Positions 23,331 through 33,350 are shown, counted from the first letter of the stretch. The stretch: 64,000 bases of DNA from Chromatiaceae bacterium (GCA_022340805.1 JAJDNF010000034.1:1-64000), one strand, 5' to 3'. Numbers and translations are program-made. The notes: generated by a model not told the origin, from the letters alone.

Positions 23331-23681
23331 CTACAGCCCCGCGGCCGTGGCCTTGAGGACCACGTCCGGGTCCGCACCGGCCGCAATCGCCTGCGCGGCT
23401 ATGTCACCCTCGCAGCCCAGAGCACGCTGCTGATGCGCGCGCTGCGCCTGGGCAATTGCTGCGGCCTGCACCACCGCCGAGGCCAGCTGCGGACCGTTCT
23501 GCCGGATGGTTTGAAACACCAGGTTCTCGATGCACTGATCATGGTCTGCGGCGTTCAACAGCTCCAGGACCAGCGCACTCGGCGCCATTGCCGCGGCTTC
23601 GGCCGCCGCTGACAGCAGGACGACACAGACCCCGCTGAGCAGAAGTTGGTTAAGACGTCGATATGCGGTTTTGCGCACCAA
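23331..23681 (-). CDS. small secreted alpha-helical protein, unknown
   Basis: 116 residues. A hydrophobic signal (LNQLLLSGVCVVLLSAAAEAAA) is followed by an alanine/glutamine-rich helical body with two cysteines (DQCIEN and LGCEGD) that could form a disulfide, ending DPDVVLKATAAGL. No family recognised. TTG 23681 or the next codon GTG is the likely start. It lies 230 bp downstream of lapD on the same strand, with an AT-rich gap between them that suggests its own promoter. Confidence 0.6.
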   Translation of the reverse strand: MVRKTAYRRLNQLLLSGVCVVLLSAAAEAAAMAPSALVLELLNAADHDQCIENLVFQTIRQNGPQLASAVVQAAAIAQAQRAHQQRALGCEGDIAAQAIAAGADPDVVLKATAAGL

Positions 23682-23910
23682 GTCACCCGATTCCTAAAAG
23701 GACGCCATGCCGTCGCCCGGGTGGTAAGCCCCGGCAAGCATTTACCTAAGCAAAACTCGATCCAAATTAATTTTGCTGAGGATTTCAGTGAGTTGGCACG
23801 TTGCCGCTGCGCAACTGCAAAAAAGGCTGACAGCGATCATTATCGTTATTTATCGAGGCGGGCGATTGCGCCCGCGGCCCAGTATAACGAATTTATTTCG
23901 CCTGGCATGC

Positions 23911-25854
23911 CTATTTCGGAGCACTCAGCCAGTACCCTCGCCCACCGTCGACGCCAAGTTCGCTCAGCACCAACCAGTCGTCCTCGGTCTCGACCGATTC
24001 GGCGATCACCCGCATCTCCAGCCCGTGCGCGATATCGGCGAGCGCACGCAGGAAGAACCGGTTGGCATCCTGCTGGCGAAGATTCTGCACGAAACTGCCG
24101 TCGACCTTGAGGTAATCCGCCTTCAACGAACGCAGGTAGGCGAATGACGCAAACCCCCTGCCGAAGTGGTCGAGAGAAAACTCGACACCGAACGGGCGCA
24201 GGCGTTCAATCCAGGTCATCAGGCGTCTGGCATGTGCCATGGCGCCATACTCCGGCAGCTCCAGGATCAGCCTGGCGGCTGCAGCGGGATGCGCTTCGAG
24301 CTTGTCCTGGAACCACTGCAGCAGATCCTCGTCATTCAGGCTCGGGGCCGCCAGATTGACCGCGACCCTGCCCGGACAGTCACCCGACTCCAGCTCGGCA
24401 ATCACCCGTTCGGTGACAGCCCTCTCGACCAGCGCAGTGATGCCGGCACCTTCGGCCATCGGCATGAAAACCGCCGCTGCGATCTGTTCGTCGGGGCGCT
24501 CCGGGTCAGGGATGCGCAGAAACACCTCGTGATGCAGCAGTTCGCCGGCAGCGCAGCCGACCACGGCCTGGCGCCGCAGCGTGAAGCACTGCCGGTGCAA
24601 CGCCTGCTCGATCAGCGTGCGCCACTCGCTGGCCGAGCGTGCGGCGACCGGTGCGACGCCGCGCCCGGATACAACGTAGGCGTTGGCACCGTCGCGCTGT
24701 GCCTCACGCAGGGCCATATCGGCCTCAGCCAGCAGTTCCGAGGCGGTCTGCCCGGCGTAGCTGACGGCGCCGAGGTGGGCGACGTCGGGGCTCGGCAGTT
24801 GCAGGGTGCCATACAGTGCCGCCACCGCGCCGACCGCGCGTTCGGCGAGTTCACGCAACCTCTGCCCGCTGGCACTGTCGAGCAGCACGGCGAAGTCGGC
24901 ACCCGACAGATGGGCCAGCGTCGCCCCGGCCTCGTCCTGCAGCGCCGCCAGCAGTGCGCGCGCTGTCTCGGCCAGCAGATGGTCGCCCGCCGGGTAGCCG
25001 CGCGCCTGGTTGAATGCCTTCAGGTGCCGCAACTGCAGCAGCATCAGGCCGCCAGCCGCGAACTGCTCGGGGTCGCTCACCCTGTGGGTCAGCACATCCA
25101 TGAACTGACGCCGGTTGGCGAGCCCGGTCACCGGGTCCTGGAAGGCCTGGTGGCGAAGGATTGCCGCCGACCTTTCGGCGTCGCCCAACATGCGCTGGAC
25201 CTTGGACGACAGCGTGTTCATGGCCTGTACCACGCGGCGGAACTCGAGCGTGAACGGGCGTGCCTCGACCACCGGGAACTCGCGGTTGCTGATCGCCTGC
25301 GCCTGCGATTCCACCGCCTTGAGGGGGCGCAACAGGATACGCAGTGCGACCATGCCGCCGAGCAGCGCGAGCACCGCGACGACCAGGAAAAGGTTCAGGG
25401 TCTGCACCGAGGTCTGCCACAGCTGACGGTAGGCCAGCCCCGGATGACTGGTCACCAGCACCTGGCCGACCTGGCGCCAACCCGCCATCATCGTGGCCGA
25501 ACGCTGCGGCGGCTCGAGCGCAAAGACGCGCATGAACCACGCCGGCACACCGTTGACCCTGAGCTCCGCGACGCGTTCGATCCACGCCTTCCCCTGCAGG
25601 TCCTCGAAACGGATGCGCAGGTAATCGCCGCGGTGAAACATCGCGTTTACCATCGCGGCAACCATCGCCTGGTCGTCGCGTTCGACGTGCGCGGTCGCCG
25701 ACAATCCCAGCGAGCTCGCAGCATCCTGTGCATGCGAGGCGAGCTGCGTCTCGAGATAGTCGCGGGTATTGAGGACACTGATCGCCAGGGTCCCGGCGAA
25801 CAGCACCATTACCAGCATCACTACCAGGATCATCATCTGTCTGGACAGCGTCAT
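23911..25854 (-). CDS. lapD: LapD-type c-di-GMP receptor (degenerate GGDEF-EAL)
   Basis: 647 residues from ATG 25854. TM1 (about 7-28), a periplasmic LapD/MoxY N-terminal domain, TM2 (about 152-172), HAMP, GGDEF-like and EAL-like domains. Both enzymatic motifs are degenerate: GGDEF is SGADF (317-321) and EAL is EVF (443-445). It should therefore bind c-di-GMP without making or cleaving it. In Pseudomonas LapD, c-di-GMP binding inside lets the periplasmic domain sequester the protease LapG. The gene overlaps lapG by ATGA, which supports the assignment. No LapA adhesin or LapBCE exporter is in the window. Confidence 0.88.
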   Translation of the reverse strand: MTLSRQMMILVVMLVMVLFAGTLAISVLNTRDYLETQLASHAQDAASSLGLSATAHVERDDQAMVAAMVNAMFHRGDYLRIRFEDLQGKAWIERVAELRVNGVPAWFMRVFALEPPQRSATMMAGWRQVGQVLVTSHPGLAYRQLWQTSVQTLNLFLVVAVLALLGGMVALRILLRPLKAVESQAQAISNREFPVVEARPFTLEFRRVVQAMNTLSSKVQRMLGDAERSAAILRHQAFQDPVTGLANRRQFMDVLTHRVSDPEQFAAGGLMLLQLRHLKAFNQARGYPAGDHLLAETARALLAALQDEAGATLAHLSGADFAVLLDSASGQRLRELAERAVGAVAALYGTLQLPSPDVAHLGAVSYAGQTASELLAEADMALREAQRDGANAYVVSGRGVAPVAARSASEWRTLIEQALHRQCFTLRRQAVVGCAAGELLHHEVFLRIPDPERPDEQIAAAVFMPMAEGAGITALVERAVTERVIAELESGDCPGRVAVNLAAPSLNDEDLLQWFQDKLEAHPAAAARLILELPEYGAMAHARRLMTWIERLRPFGVEFSLDHFGRGFASFAYLRSLKADYLKVDGSFVQNLRQQDANRFFLRALADIAHGLEMRVIAESVETEDDWLVLSELGVDGGRGYWLSAPK

Positions 25855-26558
25855 TGCACGACGGTTTCCCGGCCCATCGCCATCTGCTGCATCAACCTGG
25901 ACTGATAGGCGCGCCAACGGGACAAGCGGTCCGCGCTACCAACTCTTCTGGGTTCCAGGCCATTCACCGCGAGCCACAGGTCCGTGCCGTTGAAGCTGTA
26001 CACCGGGACCAGGTCGGTGCGCTCGGCGGCCGCGGCGATTCGCGCCGTCAGATTATCAAGGATCAGCGGATCGGCCTCCGGCGACGGATAATAGCCGAGC
26101 ACCATGTGCGCCTCGTCGGTATCGATTGATTTGACGTAAGTGATCCGCAGACGCTGCTCTTCCACCCCCATGCTGATCAGGGTGAAATACTTGGAAATGG
26201 CGTAGTCCTCGCAATCCGCCGAGTTAACCCCGAGCACCTCGAATGGCGTGGCCCAATAGTCCTTCTGGTCCCAGCGCAGGTCGTCGGAATCGTAGCCGAT
26301 GCGATTGAAGAAGGCATTCACCCGCTCAAGTTTGGCGCGTTCGTCGAGCGCCTCCCCATGCGCTACCAATTCCTGCAACTCGACCACCCGGTCGCGCGCC
26401 GCGTCTCCATACTCGTGCTCGATCCAGTTGAGCAGCGCGGCGTTGAACACCAGTCCCTGGGCAAAGGCCCAACCTGCCAGAAGCAGGCCAAGACCGGCCA
26501 CAAGCACCGCGTGATGGCGCCCGGCGGATGGCATTGGGTTCAGCGCGACGAGGGACAT
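25851..26558 (-). CDS. lapG: LapG-type periplasmic transglutaminase-like cysteine protease
   Basis: 235 residues from ATG 26558 (an in-frame ATG at 26534 is also possible). An N-terminal hydrophobic signal/anchor precedes a bacterial transglutaminase-like cysteine protease domain. The catalytic triad is Cys116 (SADCEDYA), His151 (EAHMVL) and Asp168 (ILDNL). LapG cuts giant biofilm adhesins to release them from the outer membrane, and needs calcium. Four-base overlap with lapD. Confidence 0.9.
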   Translation of the reverse strand: MSLVALNPMPSAGRHHAVLVAGLGLLLAGWAFAQGLVFNAALLNWIEHEYGDAARDRVVELQELVAHGEALDERAKLERVNAFFNRIGYDSDDLRWDQKDYWATPFEVLGVNSADCEDYAISKYFTLISMGVEEQRLRITYVKSIDTDEAHMVLGYYPSPEADPLILDNLTARIAAAAERTDLVPVYSFNGTDLWLAVNGLEPRRVGSADRLSRWRAYQSRLMQQMAMGRETVVQ

Positions 26559-26708
26559 GCTGCCGGGGACGCTCCTGGTGCATCGGTGGGCCGGGGTCCC
26601 CGGCCCGCCACCTACCATGCTTGCGGCGCGGCAGACTGAAACTTGACTCCTTGGCCCTGAGGTCGGGCACCGCTAGAATCGCGGGTTCACCGTCAAAGAC
26701 AGGCCAAC

Positions 26709-28448
26709 ATGCGCACCTCGAACTTCCCGCTCCAGACCCTGAAAGAAGTCCCCGCCGACGCCGAAATCGCCAGCCACCGCCTGATGCTGCGCGCCGGCCT
26801 GATCCGCAAACTGGCGGCCGGCCTGTACACCTGGCTGCCGCTCGGCCTGCGGGTACTGCGCAAGGTCGAGAACATCGTGCGCGAGGAAATGGACCGCGCC
26901 GGTGCGCTCGAACTGCTTATGCCAGCCGTGCAGCCGGCCGAACTCTGGCAGGAATCTGGGCGTTGGGAGCAGTACGGTCCCGAGCTGTTGCGCCTGAGCG
27001 ACCGCCATCGGCGCGAATTCTGCTTCGGCCCCACCCACGAGGAGATCATTACCGACCTGGCGCGCAACGAGCTGCGCAGCTATCGCCAGTTGCCGGTCAA
27101 CTACTACCAGATCCAGACCAAGTTCCGCGACGAGATCCGACCGCGTTTCGGCGTCATGCGCGCGCGCGAGTTCCTGATGAAAGACGCCTATTCCTTCCAT
27201 CTCGATCAGGCCTCGCTGCAGCAGACCTACAACGTGATGCACGCGACCTACTGCCGCATCTTCCAGCGCTGCGGGCTGGACTTCCGTCCGGTGGCCGCGG
27301 ATACCGGCAGCATCGGTGGCAGCGGCTCGCATGAGTTTCACGTGCTGGCCGACTCCGGCGAGGATGCGATTGCCTTCTCCACATCCAGCGACTACGCGGC
27401 CAACGTCGAACTCGCCGAGGCCGTCGCCCCGGCATCCGCGGCGCCGGCGCCCGGCCGCGCCCTGGAACTGGTCGACACGCCGCGTGCGAAGACCATCGCG
27501 GAATTGGTCGAGCAGTTCGCGCAACCGATCGAACAGACCGTCAAGACGCTCATCGTCGTGGCCGCCGAAGACGCCGGCAGCGAGCTGGTGGCGCTGCTGC
27601 TGCGCGGCGACCACGAACTGAATGCGATCAAGGCAGAGAAATTGCCGCTGGTGGCAGCCCCGCTGCAGATGGCCAGCGAAGAACAAATCCGCGCCGTGGT
27701 CAATGCCGGGCCGGGCTCGCTCGGCCCGATCAATCTGGACCTGCCGATGATCGTCGACCGGGCCGCAGCAGTTGCCGGAGACTTCAGTGCCGGCGCCAAC
27801 ATCGACGGCAAACACTACTTCGGTATCAACTGGGGCCGCGATGTTGCACTGCCCGAGGTGGCCGACATCCGCAACGTGGTCGAGGGCGATCCCAGCCCCG
27901 ACGGTCAAGGGAACCTGACGATCGCGCGCGGTATCGAGGTCGGTCACATCTTCCAGCTCGGTCAGAAATACAGCGCCGCGATGAATGCCGGCGTGCTGGA
28001 CGAAAACGGCCGGCAGGTCACCATGACCATGGGCTGCTACGGCATCGGCGTGTCACGTGTGGTCGGAGCATCGATCGAGCAGCACAACGACGAGCAGGGT
28101 ATCGCCTGGCCGACCGCGATCGCGCCATTCACGCTGGCGCTGGTGCCGATGCAGATGAAGAAATCCGAGCGCGTGCGCGAGGCGGCCGAAAAACTCTATG
28201 CAGACCTGCGCGATGCGGGAATCGATGTCCTGTTCGACGACCGTGATGCCAGGCCAGGCGTGATGTTTGCGGACATGGAGTTGATCGGAATACCGCATCG
28301 CGTCGTGGTCGGCGAGCGCGGCCTCGACAACGGCGAGGTGGAATACCGTGCACGCAGGGACGCCGAAAATCAGATGCTGCCACTGGCGGATTTCGTCGAT
28401 TTAATTCGCGACCGCATAGCCACGGAGATCGCCAAGGGGACCGGTTGA
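26709..28448 (+). CDS. proS: prolyl-tRNA synthetase (bacterial type, with editing domain)
   Basis: 579 residues. Class II motifs are present: motif 2 [21 protein letters not shown] and motif 3 GCYGIGVSR. The INS editing domain lies between (about 220-400), ending near GINWGRD, and the anticodon-binding domain follows. Charges tRNA-Pro and edits Ala-tRNA-Pro. Divergent from lapG and ends four bases from the convergent response-regulator stop. Confidence 0.97.
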   Translation: MRTSNFPLQTLKEVPADAEIASHRLMLRAGLIRKLAAGLYTWLPLGLRVLRKVENIVREEMDRAGALELLMPAVQPAELWQESGRWEQYGPELLRLSDRHRREFCFGPTHEEIITDLARNELRSYRQLPVNYYQIQTKFRDEIRPRFGVMRAREFLMKDAYSFHLDQASLQQTYNVMHATYCRIFQRCGLDFRPVAADTGSIGGSGSHEFHVLADSGEDAIAFSTSSDYAANVELAEAVAPASAAPAPGRALELVDTPRAKTIAELVEQFAQPIEQTVKTLIVVAAEDAGSELVALLLRGDHELNAIKAEKLPLVAAPLQMASEEQIRAVVNAGPGSLGPINLDLPMIVDRAAAVAGDFSAGANIDGKHYFGINWGRDVALPEVADIRNVVEGDPSPDGQGNLTIARGIEVGHIFQLGQKYSAAMNAGVLDENGRQVTMTMGCYGIGVSRVVGASIEQHNDEQGIAWPTAIAPFTLALVPMQMKKSERVREAAEKLYADLRDAGIDVLFDDRDARPGVMFADMELIGIPHRVVVGERGLDNGEVEYRARRDAENQMLPLADFVDLIRDRIATEIAKGTG

Positions 28449-28451
28449 GGG

Positions 28452-29360
28452 CTATCGGCTGCCGGGCACATCGACGGCAACCTCGACCTCGTTGCCGTTG
28501 CCGCGAAATTCGATCCGATCGAAGCTGATCAGGCGTGACATGGCAATTCCGCGACCATGGTTGTCGAGCGCGCGTGCCGGATCCATCTCAAGGTATTCCT
28601 GCCAGTCGAATCCGTTGCCCTGGTCCCTGATGACCACGCGGATGCTGTCCGCATCGCGTGCATATCTTACCGATACCTGCTTCTCCGCGTGCGCCGGATC
28701 GGCCAGTCGCGCCTCGATCTCCTGCTCCCAGCGGTTCTGTTCGCGCAGCAGACCCTTCTCCTGGAAACCGATACCCAGGTTGCCGTGTTCGACCGCGTTC
28801 ACCAGCAACTCTGACAGGCCGATTACCACCCGCTGCGGATCCGGGAAGGCGTTGGCCAGGACGGTGGCCAGATCACGTGCCGAGCCGAGTGTCCTGAAAC
28901 TGAAGGCCGCTTCGCGCATCAACCCAAAGGTGCGGCTGGCCACGCCGCTCTCCTCCAGTGCATGCCGGTAGCGCATGCGGTCCTCGAGCGCGGTCGAGAC
29001 CACGCTCAGCAGCATGTCGTGATCGAATGGCTTGGTCAGATAATAGTAGGCGCCGGCGCGCAGTCCCTCGATGATCTCATCCCTGGCGGCGAGGGCCGTC
29101 TGCAGGATGACCGGCACGCTCCGCAACAGCGCGTGCTGCTTGATGCGAGCGAGCACCTCGAGTCCATCGAGACCCGGCATCCTGCGATCCAGGATGACGA
29201 CGTCATAGTGGTCCGGATCGGCCTCGAGCAACTCCCAGGCGGAGAGTCCGTCCCGTGCCGATTCGATCGCGTAAGCGCTGTCGGCGAGATACTCGAGCAG
29301 GATGTCGACGTTGAACGGCTCGTCATCGACGACCAGGATAGTGGGATTGACTGGGCTCAT
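28452..29360 (-). CDS. receiver domain - HATPase fusion response regulator
   Basis: 302 residues from ATG 29360. Residues 6-125 are a CheY-like receiver with phospho-acceptor Asp58 (VVILDRRMPG) and the switch lysine in YYLTKPFDHD. A linker leads to a GHKL ATPase domain of the RsbW/anti-sigma kind, with N-box ELLVNAVEHGN, G1 DQGNGFDW and G2 NHGRGIAMS. Such fusions may phosphorylate or bind an anti-sigma-factor antagonist under two-component control. A GTG at 29387 would add nine residues. The region upstream holds a broken histidine kinase. Confidence 0.85.
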   Translation of the reverse strand: MSPVNPTILVVDDEPFNVDILLEYLADSAYAIESARDGLSAWELLEADPDHYDVVILDRRMPGLDGLEVLARIKQHALLRSVPVILQTALAARDEIIEGLRAGAYYYLTKPFDHDMLLSVVSTALEDRMRYRHALEESGVASRTFGLMREAAFSFRTLGSARDLATVLANAFPDPQRVVIGLSELLVNAVEHGNLGIGFQEKGLLREQNRWEQEIEARLADPAHAEKQVSVRYARDADSIRVVIRDQGNGFDWQEYLEMDPARALDNHGRGIAMSRLISFDRIEFRGNGNEVEVAVDVPGSR

Positions 29361-29544
29361 TGCGCTATCGTGAAAATCCTTTTGCACTATCGGCAGCAGC
29401 CCTGGCGCCTTGAACGAAGTCGCTGGCCCACCTGGCCTGCATGTTGCGTCGGTCGTGCGCCAAACAGTGAAACCCGATGTGGCGGCTTCGGATCATTTCC
29501 ATATGCGGTCTCCTCGAGGATGCAGGGCGTAACCGACGCATGCT

Positions 29545-29964
29545 CTATCCGAGCCGTTGCTGTTCCGCCAGGGTCTGGAACTCGACCATGACCGGCACGA
29601 TTACAGCGTCCAGCCGGGTCGGCCGCACATCGCAGCTGAACCGTCCGACCTCTGCCTTCGACAGGTCCAGCAGGTCGTTGATCATGCTCAGCAGGCGCAG
29701 TTGCACGTCGATTTTCTTGCGCTCGGTGATATCACGCAGAATGCACAAAAACGCCTCGTGGCCGGACTCGTCCACCCGATCCGCATCCGAGAAACCGTCG
29801 AAAAGCAGCAAGTCGTTGCCGGCGATCCCGGCCACCCAGACCTCGAGCAACACCGTCGCGCCGTCACCGGATACCTGTTCGCCAGTCAGTCTTGCCTGCT
29901 CGCTAGCCGCCATCCGGACCTGCCGCGTTCCCACCACCTGCGTGCCAGTTGTATCGCCACCGCG
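29545..29964 (-). pseudogene. truncated PAS-histidine kinase remnant
   Basis: An open stretch of about 140 codons that reads as the end of a PAS domain (AFLCILRDITERKK, the typical PAS/PAC exit). It jumps straight to LRLLSMINDLLDLSKAEVGRF, the end of a HisKA dimerisation helix. The H-box with the phospho-accepting histidine (usually NMSHEIRTP) and the catalytic ATPase domain are missing, and a stop follows at 29545. It is best explained as a kinase with an internal deletion and lost ends. It may once have partnered the response regulator downstream. Confidence 0.75.
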
Positions 29965-30056
29965 CTAGCGGCCCCCGCCAGGATGCTTGAGTTCGGTTGA
30001 CAAGCCCGGCGACAGCCGGGAAACTCGCCCGCTTCGCAGACACGGGACACAGATTC

Positions 30057-30572
30057 ATGGCCAAGATCGAGTCGTTCGAACGCGACGGCCTGCTGAAATG
30101 CGGCTACGGCGAGTTGTTCGGACCGGGCAATGCCCAGCTGCCTGTGCCGAATATGCTGATGATGGACCGCATCACCCGCATCGCGGATACCGGCGGTCGC
30201 CACGGCAAGGGCGAGGTTGTCGCCGAACTCGATATAAACCCGGACCTCTGGTTCTTTGCGTGCCACTTTCCTGGCGACCCGGTAATGCCCGGTTGCCTTG
30301 GCCTGGATGCGATGTGGCAGTCGGTCGGCTTCTTCCTGGCCTGGCTGGGTAACCCGGGGCATGGACGTGCACTCGGCGTGGGCGAGGTGAAGTTCACCGG
30401 ACAGGTGCTGCCGACCGCAAAAAAGGTCACCTATTTCCTGGACATGAAACGCATCATCACCCGCAAACTGGTGCTCGGGATCGCCGACGGGCGCATGGAG
30501 GTCGATGGCCGGGAGATCTATACCGCGAAGGATCTGCGAGTCGGCCTGTTCACCTCGACCGAGGGGTTCTGA
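30057..30572 (+). CDS. fabA: 3-hydroxydecanoyl-ACP dehydratase/isomerase
   Basis: 171 residues from ATG 30057, the length of E. coli FabA, with catalytic His70 ([21 protein letters not shown]) and Asp84. It dehydrates 3-hydroxydecanoyl-ACP and isomerises the product to cis-3-decenoyl-ACP, which starts anaerobic unsaturated fatty acid synthesis. The usual partner fabB is not in the window. An upstream in-frame start at 29997 would add 20 residues that do not match the family. Confidence 0.96.
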   Translation: MAKIESFERDGLLKCGYGELFGPGNAQLPVPNMLMMDRITRIADTGGRHGKGEVVAELDINPDLWFFACHFPGDPVMPGCLGLDAMWQSVGFFLAWLGNPGHGRALGVGEVKFTGQVLPTAKKVTYFLDMKRIITRKLVLGIADGRMEVDGREIYTAKDLRVGLFTSTEGF

Positions 30573-30648
30573 TCGGACCCGGGGCGTCGGCCACCACCCT
30601 GCCCAGCGCCGGCGCAGCCGGCGTGGAGCGGTCAGCTGCGAGACATGA

Positions 30649-30676
30649 AAAAGCCCGGTCAAGACCGGGCTTTTTT
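30649..30676. terminator. intrinsic terminator, probably bidirectional
   Basis: AAAAGCCCGGTC-AA-GACCGGGCTTTTTT is a strong GC stem flanked by A-run and T-run. It lies between fabA (plus) and the convergent DUF3501 gene (minus), 77 bp past the fabA stop, so it can serve both strands. Confidence 0.85.
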
Positions 30677-30696
30677 CGCACCGAACCCGGCACGCC

Positions 30697-31281
30697 TCAG
30701 CTGAGATCCTCGGCCAGCGAGTCGCGGATATTCTGAGCAACGGGCTCTACCGCATGGATATAGGCCGGGTGGTCGATACCCATGCTGATCGACGCACCCT
30801 GTTTGACCGCCGCCACCATGTCCGGGGTCAGTTCGAAACGCAGGAAGTGGACCGAAGAGGTCTTCTCCTCGGTTTCACGCTCCAGGTCTTCGTCGGCAAC
30901 CGGCGTGACCCGCGCGAAATCGCCCACCTGCGCCCATACGTGCCGCTCGATGCCGATCAGCTTCTGCAACTGCACCCGGCGCTCTTCCTCGTCCGGATAC
31001 TCCATCATGAAGGTCGCCTTCCAATTGCTGCCGTCCGGGATCAGCGGGTTGTAGGCATCGAGCTCTTCCTGGATGCCGGAGGCCTCGAAGATGCGCTCGG
31101 CGCGCAGCATCTCCTGGATCTGGTAGTGCATGGTCAGCGCGTCTTCGAAATACAGCGTGGCATTGGGCCCGATCGGCAACCGCCGGTTCTGCTTGTGCGC
31201 CATCACACGTGCGCGAAACTCCGGACGTACCTCCGCGTACTTCTCCAGGCTGAAGAGATCGTCGCGAGCCAATTTGTTCAT
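30697..31281 (-). CDS. DUF3501 family protein
   Basis: 194 residues from ATG 31281, chosen because GGAGG lies eight bases upstream. Typical DUF3501 features: LYFEDALTMHYQIQEMLRAERI, YNPLIPDGSNWKATFMMEYPD and HPAYIHAVEPV. The function is unknown, but the family consistently sits beside a rubrerythrin and a two-cluster Fe-S oxidoreductase, as here. The three genes on the minus strand with short gaps look like one operon. Confidence 0.9.
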   Translation of the reverse strand: MNKLARDDLFSLEKYAEVRPEFRARVMAHKQNRRLPIGPNATLYFEDALTMHYQIQEMLRAERIFEASGIQEELDAYNPLIPDGSNWKATFMMEYPDEEERRVQLQKLIGIERHVWAQVGDFARVTPVADEDLERETEEKTSSVHFLRFELTPDMVAAVKQGASISMGIDHPAYIHAVEPVAQNIRDSLAEDLS

Positions 31282-31311
31282 CGTTTCCACCTCCGTCTGC
31301 CAGTCGTCAAC

Positions 31312-32640
31312 TCAAATGCCGTATGCGAGGCGCAGCAGCGAAATAGGGTGTTCGGGTTCGCTGCCGTCGCCCAGACCATTGGCTATCTGGTGCCCGGCCA
31401 TGGCGCAGTCGCTGCTGTAGTGGTCCGGCGCATTCTGTTTGACCTTGTTGACCACCGGCCTGGCGATCTTCATCGACAGTTCGTGCGACTCTTTCTTCAC
31501 CGCATAGGTGCCGTCGTGGCCGGAACAACGCTCGATCAGGTCGATCTCGGTGCCCGGCACCAGTTGCAGGGCCTCCCTGGTCTTCGGGCCGATGCGCTGC
31601 ACCCGCTGGTGACAGGCGGCGTGATAAGAGACCTTGCCGAGCGGGTTCTTGAAATCCGTCTTCAGCTTGCCGTACTTGTGCCGCAGCATCAGGTACTCGA
31701 ACGGGTCGTACATCGCATCGCGCACCTTGATGACATCCGGGTCGTCCGGGTACATCAGCGGCAGTTCCTGCTTGAACATCAACACGCAGGACGGGACAGG
31801 CGCGACGATATCCCAACCCTCGTCGACCAGCCTGGCGAGCATCGGGATGTTCACCTCTTTGGAGCGCGCGACCGATTCGAGATCACCGAGCTCGAGCTTC
31901 GGCATCCCGCAGCACTTCTCCTTGTCCGCGGTCGTGACCGCGATGCCGTTGTGACGAAACACAGCCACCAGATCTTCGCCACTCTTCGGATCATTTCGAT
32001 TGCCGTAGCAGGTCGCGAACAGGGCCACCTTGCCGGTCGTTGGACCGCCAGCCTCGGCGCCGTCGCCGGCGTCGCGCGACACGCGGTCGCGCAACGGCTT
32101 GCTATGGTATTCGGGTAGTTTGGCGTCCCTGTGCACACCCAGTGTGTCTTCGAGGATGCCGCGGAAGGTCGCATTCTTGTTCAGCGCGTTGACGACGCCG
32201 CTGACCACCGGGATGCCGGCGATCGAACCCACCGCATCGGTGCTGGTGAGCGTCTTGTCGCGAAACGATGCGCCCTGTGTTTTGTATTTGACCGCCTTGG
32301 CCTGCAGCATGAGATGCGGGAAATCCAGATCCCATTCATGCGGCGGGACATACGGACACTTGGTCAGGAAGCACAGATCGCACAGATAGCACTGGTCGAC
32401 CACCTTCCAATAGTCCTGCTTCGCTACGCCGTCGACTTCCATGGTAGAGGAGTCGTCCACCAGATCGAACAGCACCGGGAAACTCTGACACAGACTGATA
32501 CAGCGCCGGCAGCCGTGGCAGATGTCGAACACCCGCTCCAACTCGGCAAAAAGCTTGCTCTCGTCGTAAAATTCCGGGTTCTTCCAGTCCAGGACATGCC
32601 GAACCGGCGCTTCCAGACTGCCCTCTCGTGCACCAGCCAT
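31312..32640 (-). CDS. Fe-S oxidoreductase, heterodisulfide reductase B/GlpC-like
   Basis: 442 residues from ATG 32640, with GAGGAG eight bases upstream. The N-terminal half has two 4Fe-4S motifs, CHGCRRCISLCQ and CYLCDLCFLTKCP. The C-terminal half has CCG-type cysteine-rich segments (EKCCGMPKLELGD and a later ERCSGHDG) like HdrB/GlpC. It probably passes electrons between a quinol or reductant and the neighbouring rubrerythrin, by inference from context. The longer frame to 32730 crosses the intergenic spacer and is rejected. Confidence 0.9.
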   Translation of the reverse strand: MAGAREGSLEAPVRHVLDWKNPEFYDESKLFAELERVFDICHGCRRCISLCQSFPVLFDLVDDSSTMEVDGVAKQDYWKVVDQCYLCDLCFLTKCPYVPPHEWDLDFPHLMLQAKAVKYKTQGASFRDKTLTSTDAVGSIAGIPVVSGVVNALNKNATFRGILEDTLGVHRDAKLPEYHSKPLRDRVSRDAGDGAEAGGPTTGKVALFATCYGNRNDPKSGEDLVAVFRHNGIAVTTADKEKCCGMPKLELGDLESVARSKEVNIPMLARLVDEGWDIVAPVPSCVLMFKQELPLMYPDDPDVIKVRDAMYDPFEYLMLRHKYGKLKTDFKNPLGKVSYHAACHQRVQRIGPKTREALQLVPGTEIDLIERCSGHDGTYAVKKESHELSMKIARPVVNKVKQNAPDHYSSDCAMAGHQIANGLGDGSEPEHPISLLRLAYGI

Positions 32641-32731
32641 AGTTCCAACTCCTCGCGACGGCCGCAGTTGTATCCCTGTTTCGAGCAGCGAATCGGGGGG
32701 AGGCATTCCGCCTCCCCCCGCTCTCGCCAAA

Positions 32732-33151
32732 TCAGTCGTTCAGCTGATCCAGCGCCTTCTGGAAACGGTTCGCGTGCGAGCGCTCGGCCTTGGCCAGGGT
32801 CTCGAACCAGTCGGCGATCTCGTCGTGACCTTCGCCACGCGCGGTCTTGGCCATACCCGGGTACATATCGGTGTACTCGTGCGTTTCACCCGCGATCGCG
32901 GTCTTGAGGTTATCGGCGGTACCACCGAACGGCATGCCGGTCGCCGGGTCGCCACACTGTTCCAGGTACTCCAGGTGGCCGTGGGCGTGGCCGGTCTCAC
33001 CCTCGGCAGTCGAGCGGAACACCGCTGCGACGTCGTTGAAACCCTCGACGTCGGCCTTCGAGGCGAAGTACAGGTAACGACGGTTGGCCTGCGACTCACC
33101 CGCGAACGCGGCCTTCAGGTTTTCTTCGGTCTTCGAGCCTTTGAGAGACAT
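32732..33151 (-). CDS. rubrerythrin-like diiron protein without rubredoxin domain
   Basis: 139 residues. Two ExxH-type helices give the diiron ligands (ESQANRRYLYFASKAD, EGETGHAHGHLEY, ETHEYTDMYPG and AERSHANRF). The C-terminal rubredoxin domain of classic rubrerythrin is absent, as in sulerythrin. It likely reduces hydrogen peroxide in the cytosol, using the co-encoded Fe-S protein for electrons. GGAGG stands eight bases before the ATG. Confidence 0.92.
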   Translation of the reverse strand: MSLKGSKTEENLKAAFAGESQANRRYLYFASKADVEGFNDVAAVFRSTAEGETGHAHGHLEYLEQCGDPATGMPFGGTADNLKTAIAGETHEYTDMYPGMAKTARGEGHDEIADWFETLAKAERSHANRFQKALDQLND

Positions 33152-33262
33152 AAAGCTATCCTCCAGTCATTTTTGACATTATGCCGGTTCCGACCGGCGG
33201 CTTGCGGGAGCACTATAGGGGGTGGCTTGCGCAGTATGAAATTGATTCTGGCAATTCACTCG

Positions 33263-33277
33263 ATAGCCGCCAACTAT
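33263..33277. promoter_or_regulatory. OxyR-like dyad upstream of the rubrerythrin operon
   Basis: ATAGCCGCCAACTAT is a perfect ATAG-N7-CTAT unit, half of the OxyR consensus. Seven bases on, AATG-N7-CAGC gives a poorer second unit at the right spacing. It lies 112 bp upstream of the rubrerythrin ATG, between it and the oxyR stop, so it could activate the peroxide operon. Confidence 0.5.
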
Positions 33278-33350
33278 CACTCCCAATGAGCGGTTCAGCC
33301 GATCGCATGCGGCCACGAACCAGTCGACACTAACGGTCGCTCGTGAAACA

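Noticed and set aside
23331-23370. TAAG-like sequence at the C-terminus of the small secreted protein as a LapG target
   Set aside because: LapG sites lie near the N-terminus of giant adhesins; this is a 116-residue protein without adhesin repeats.
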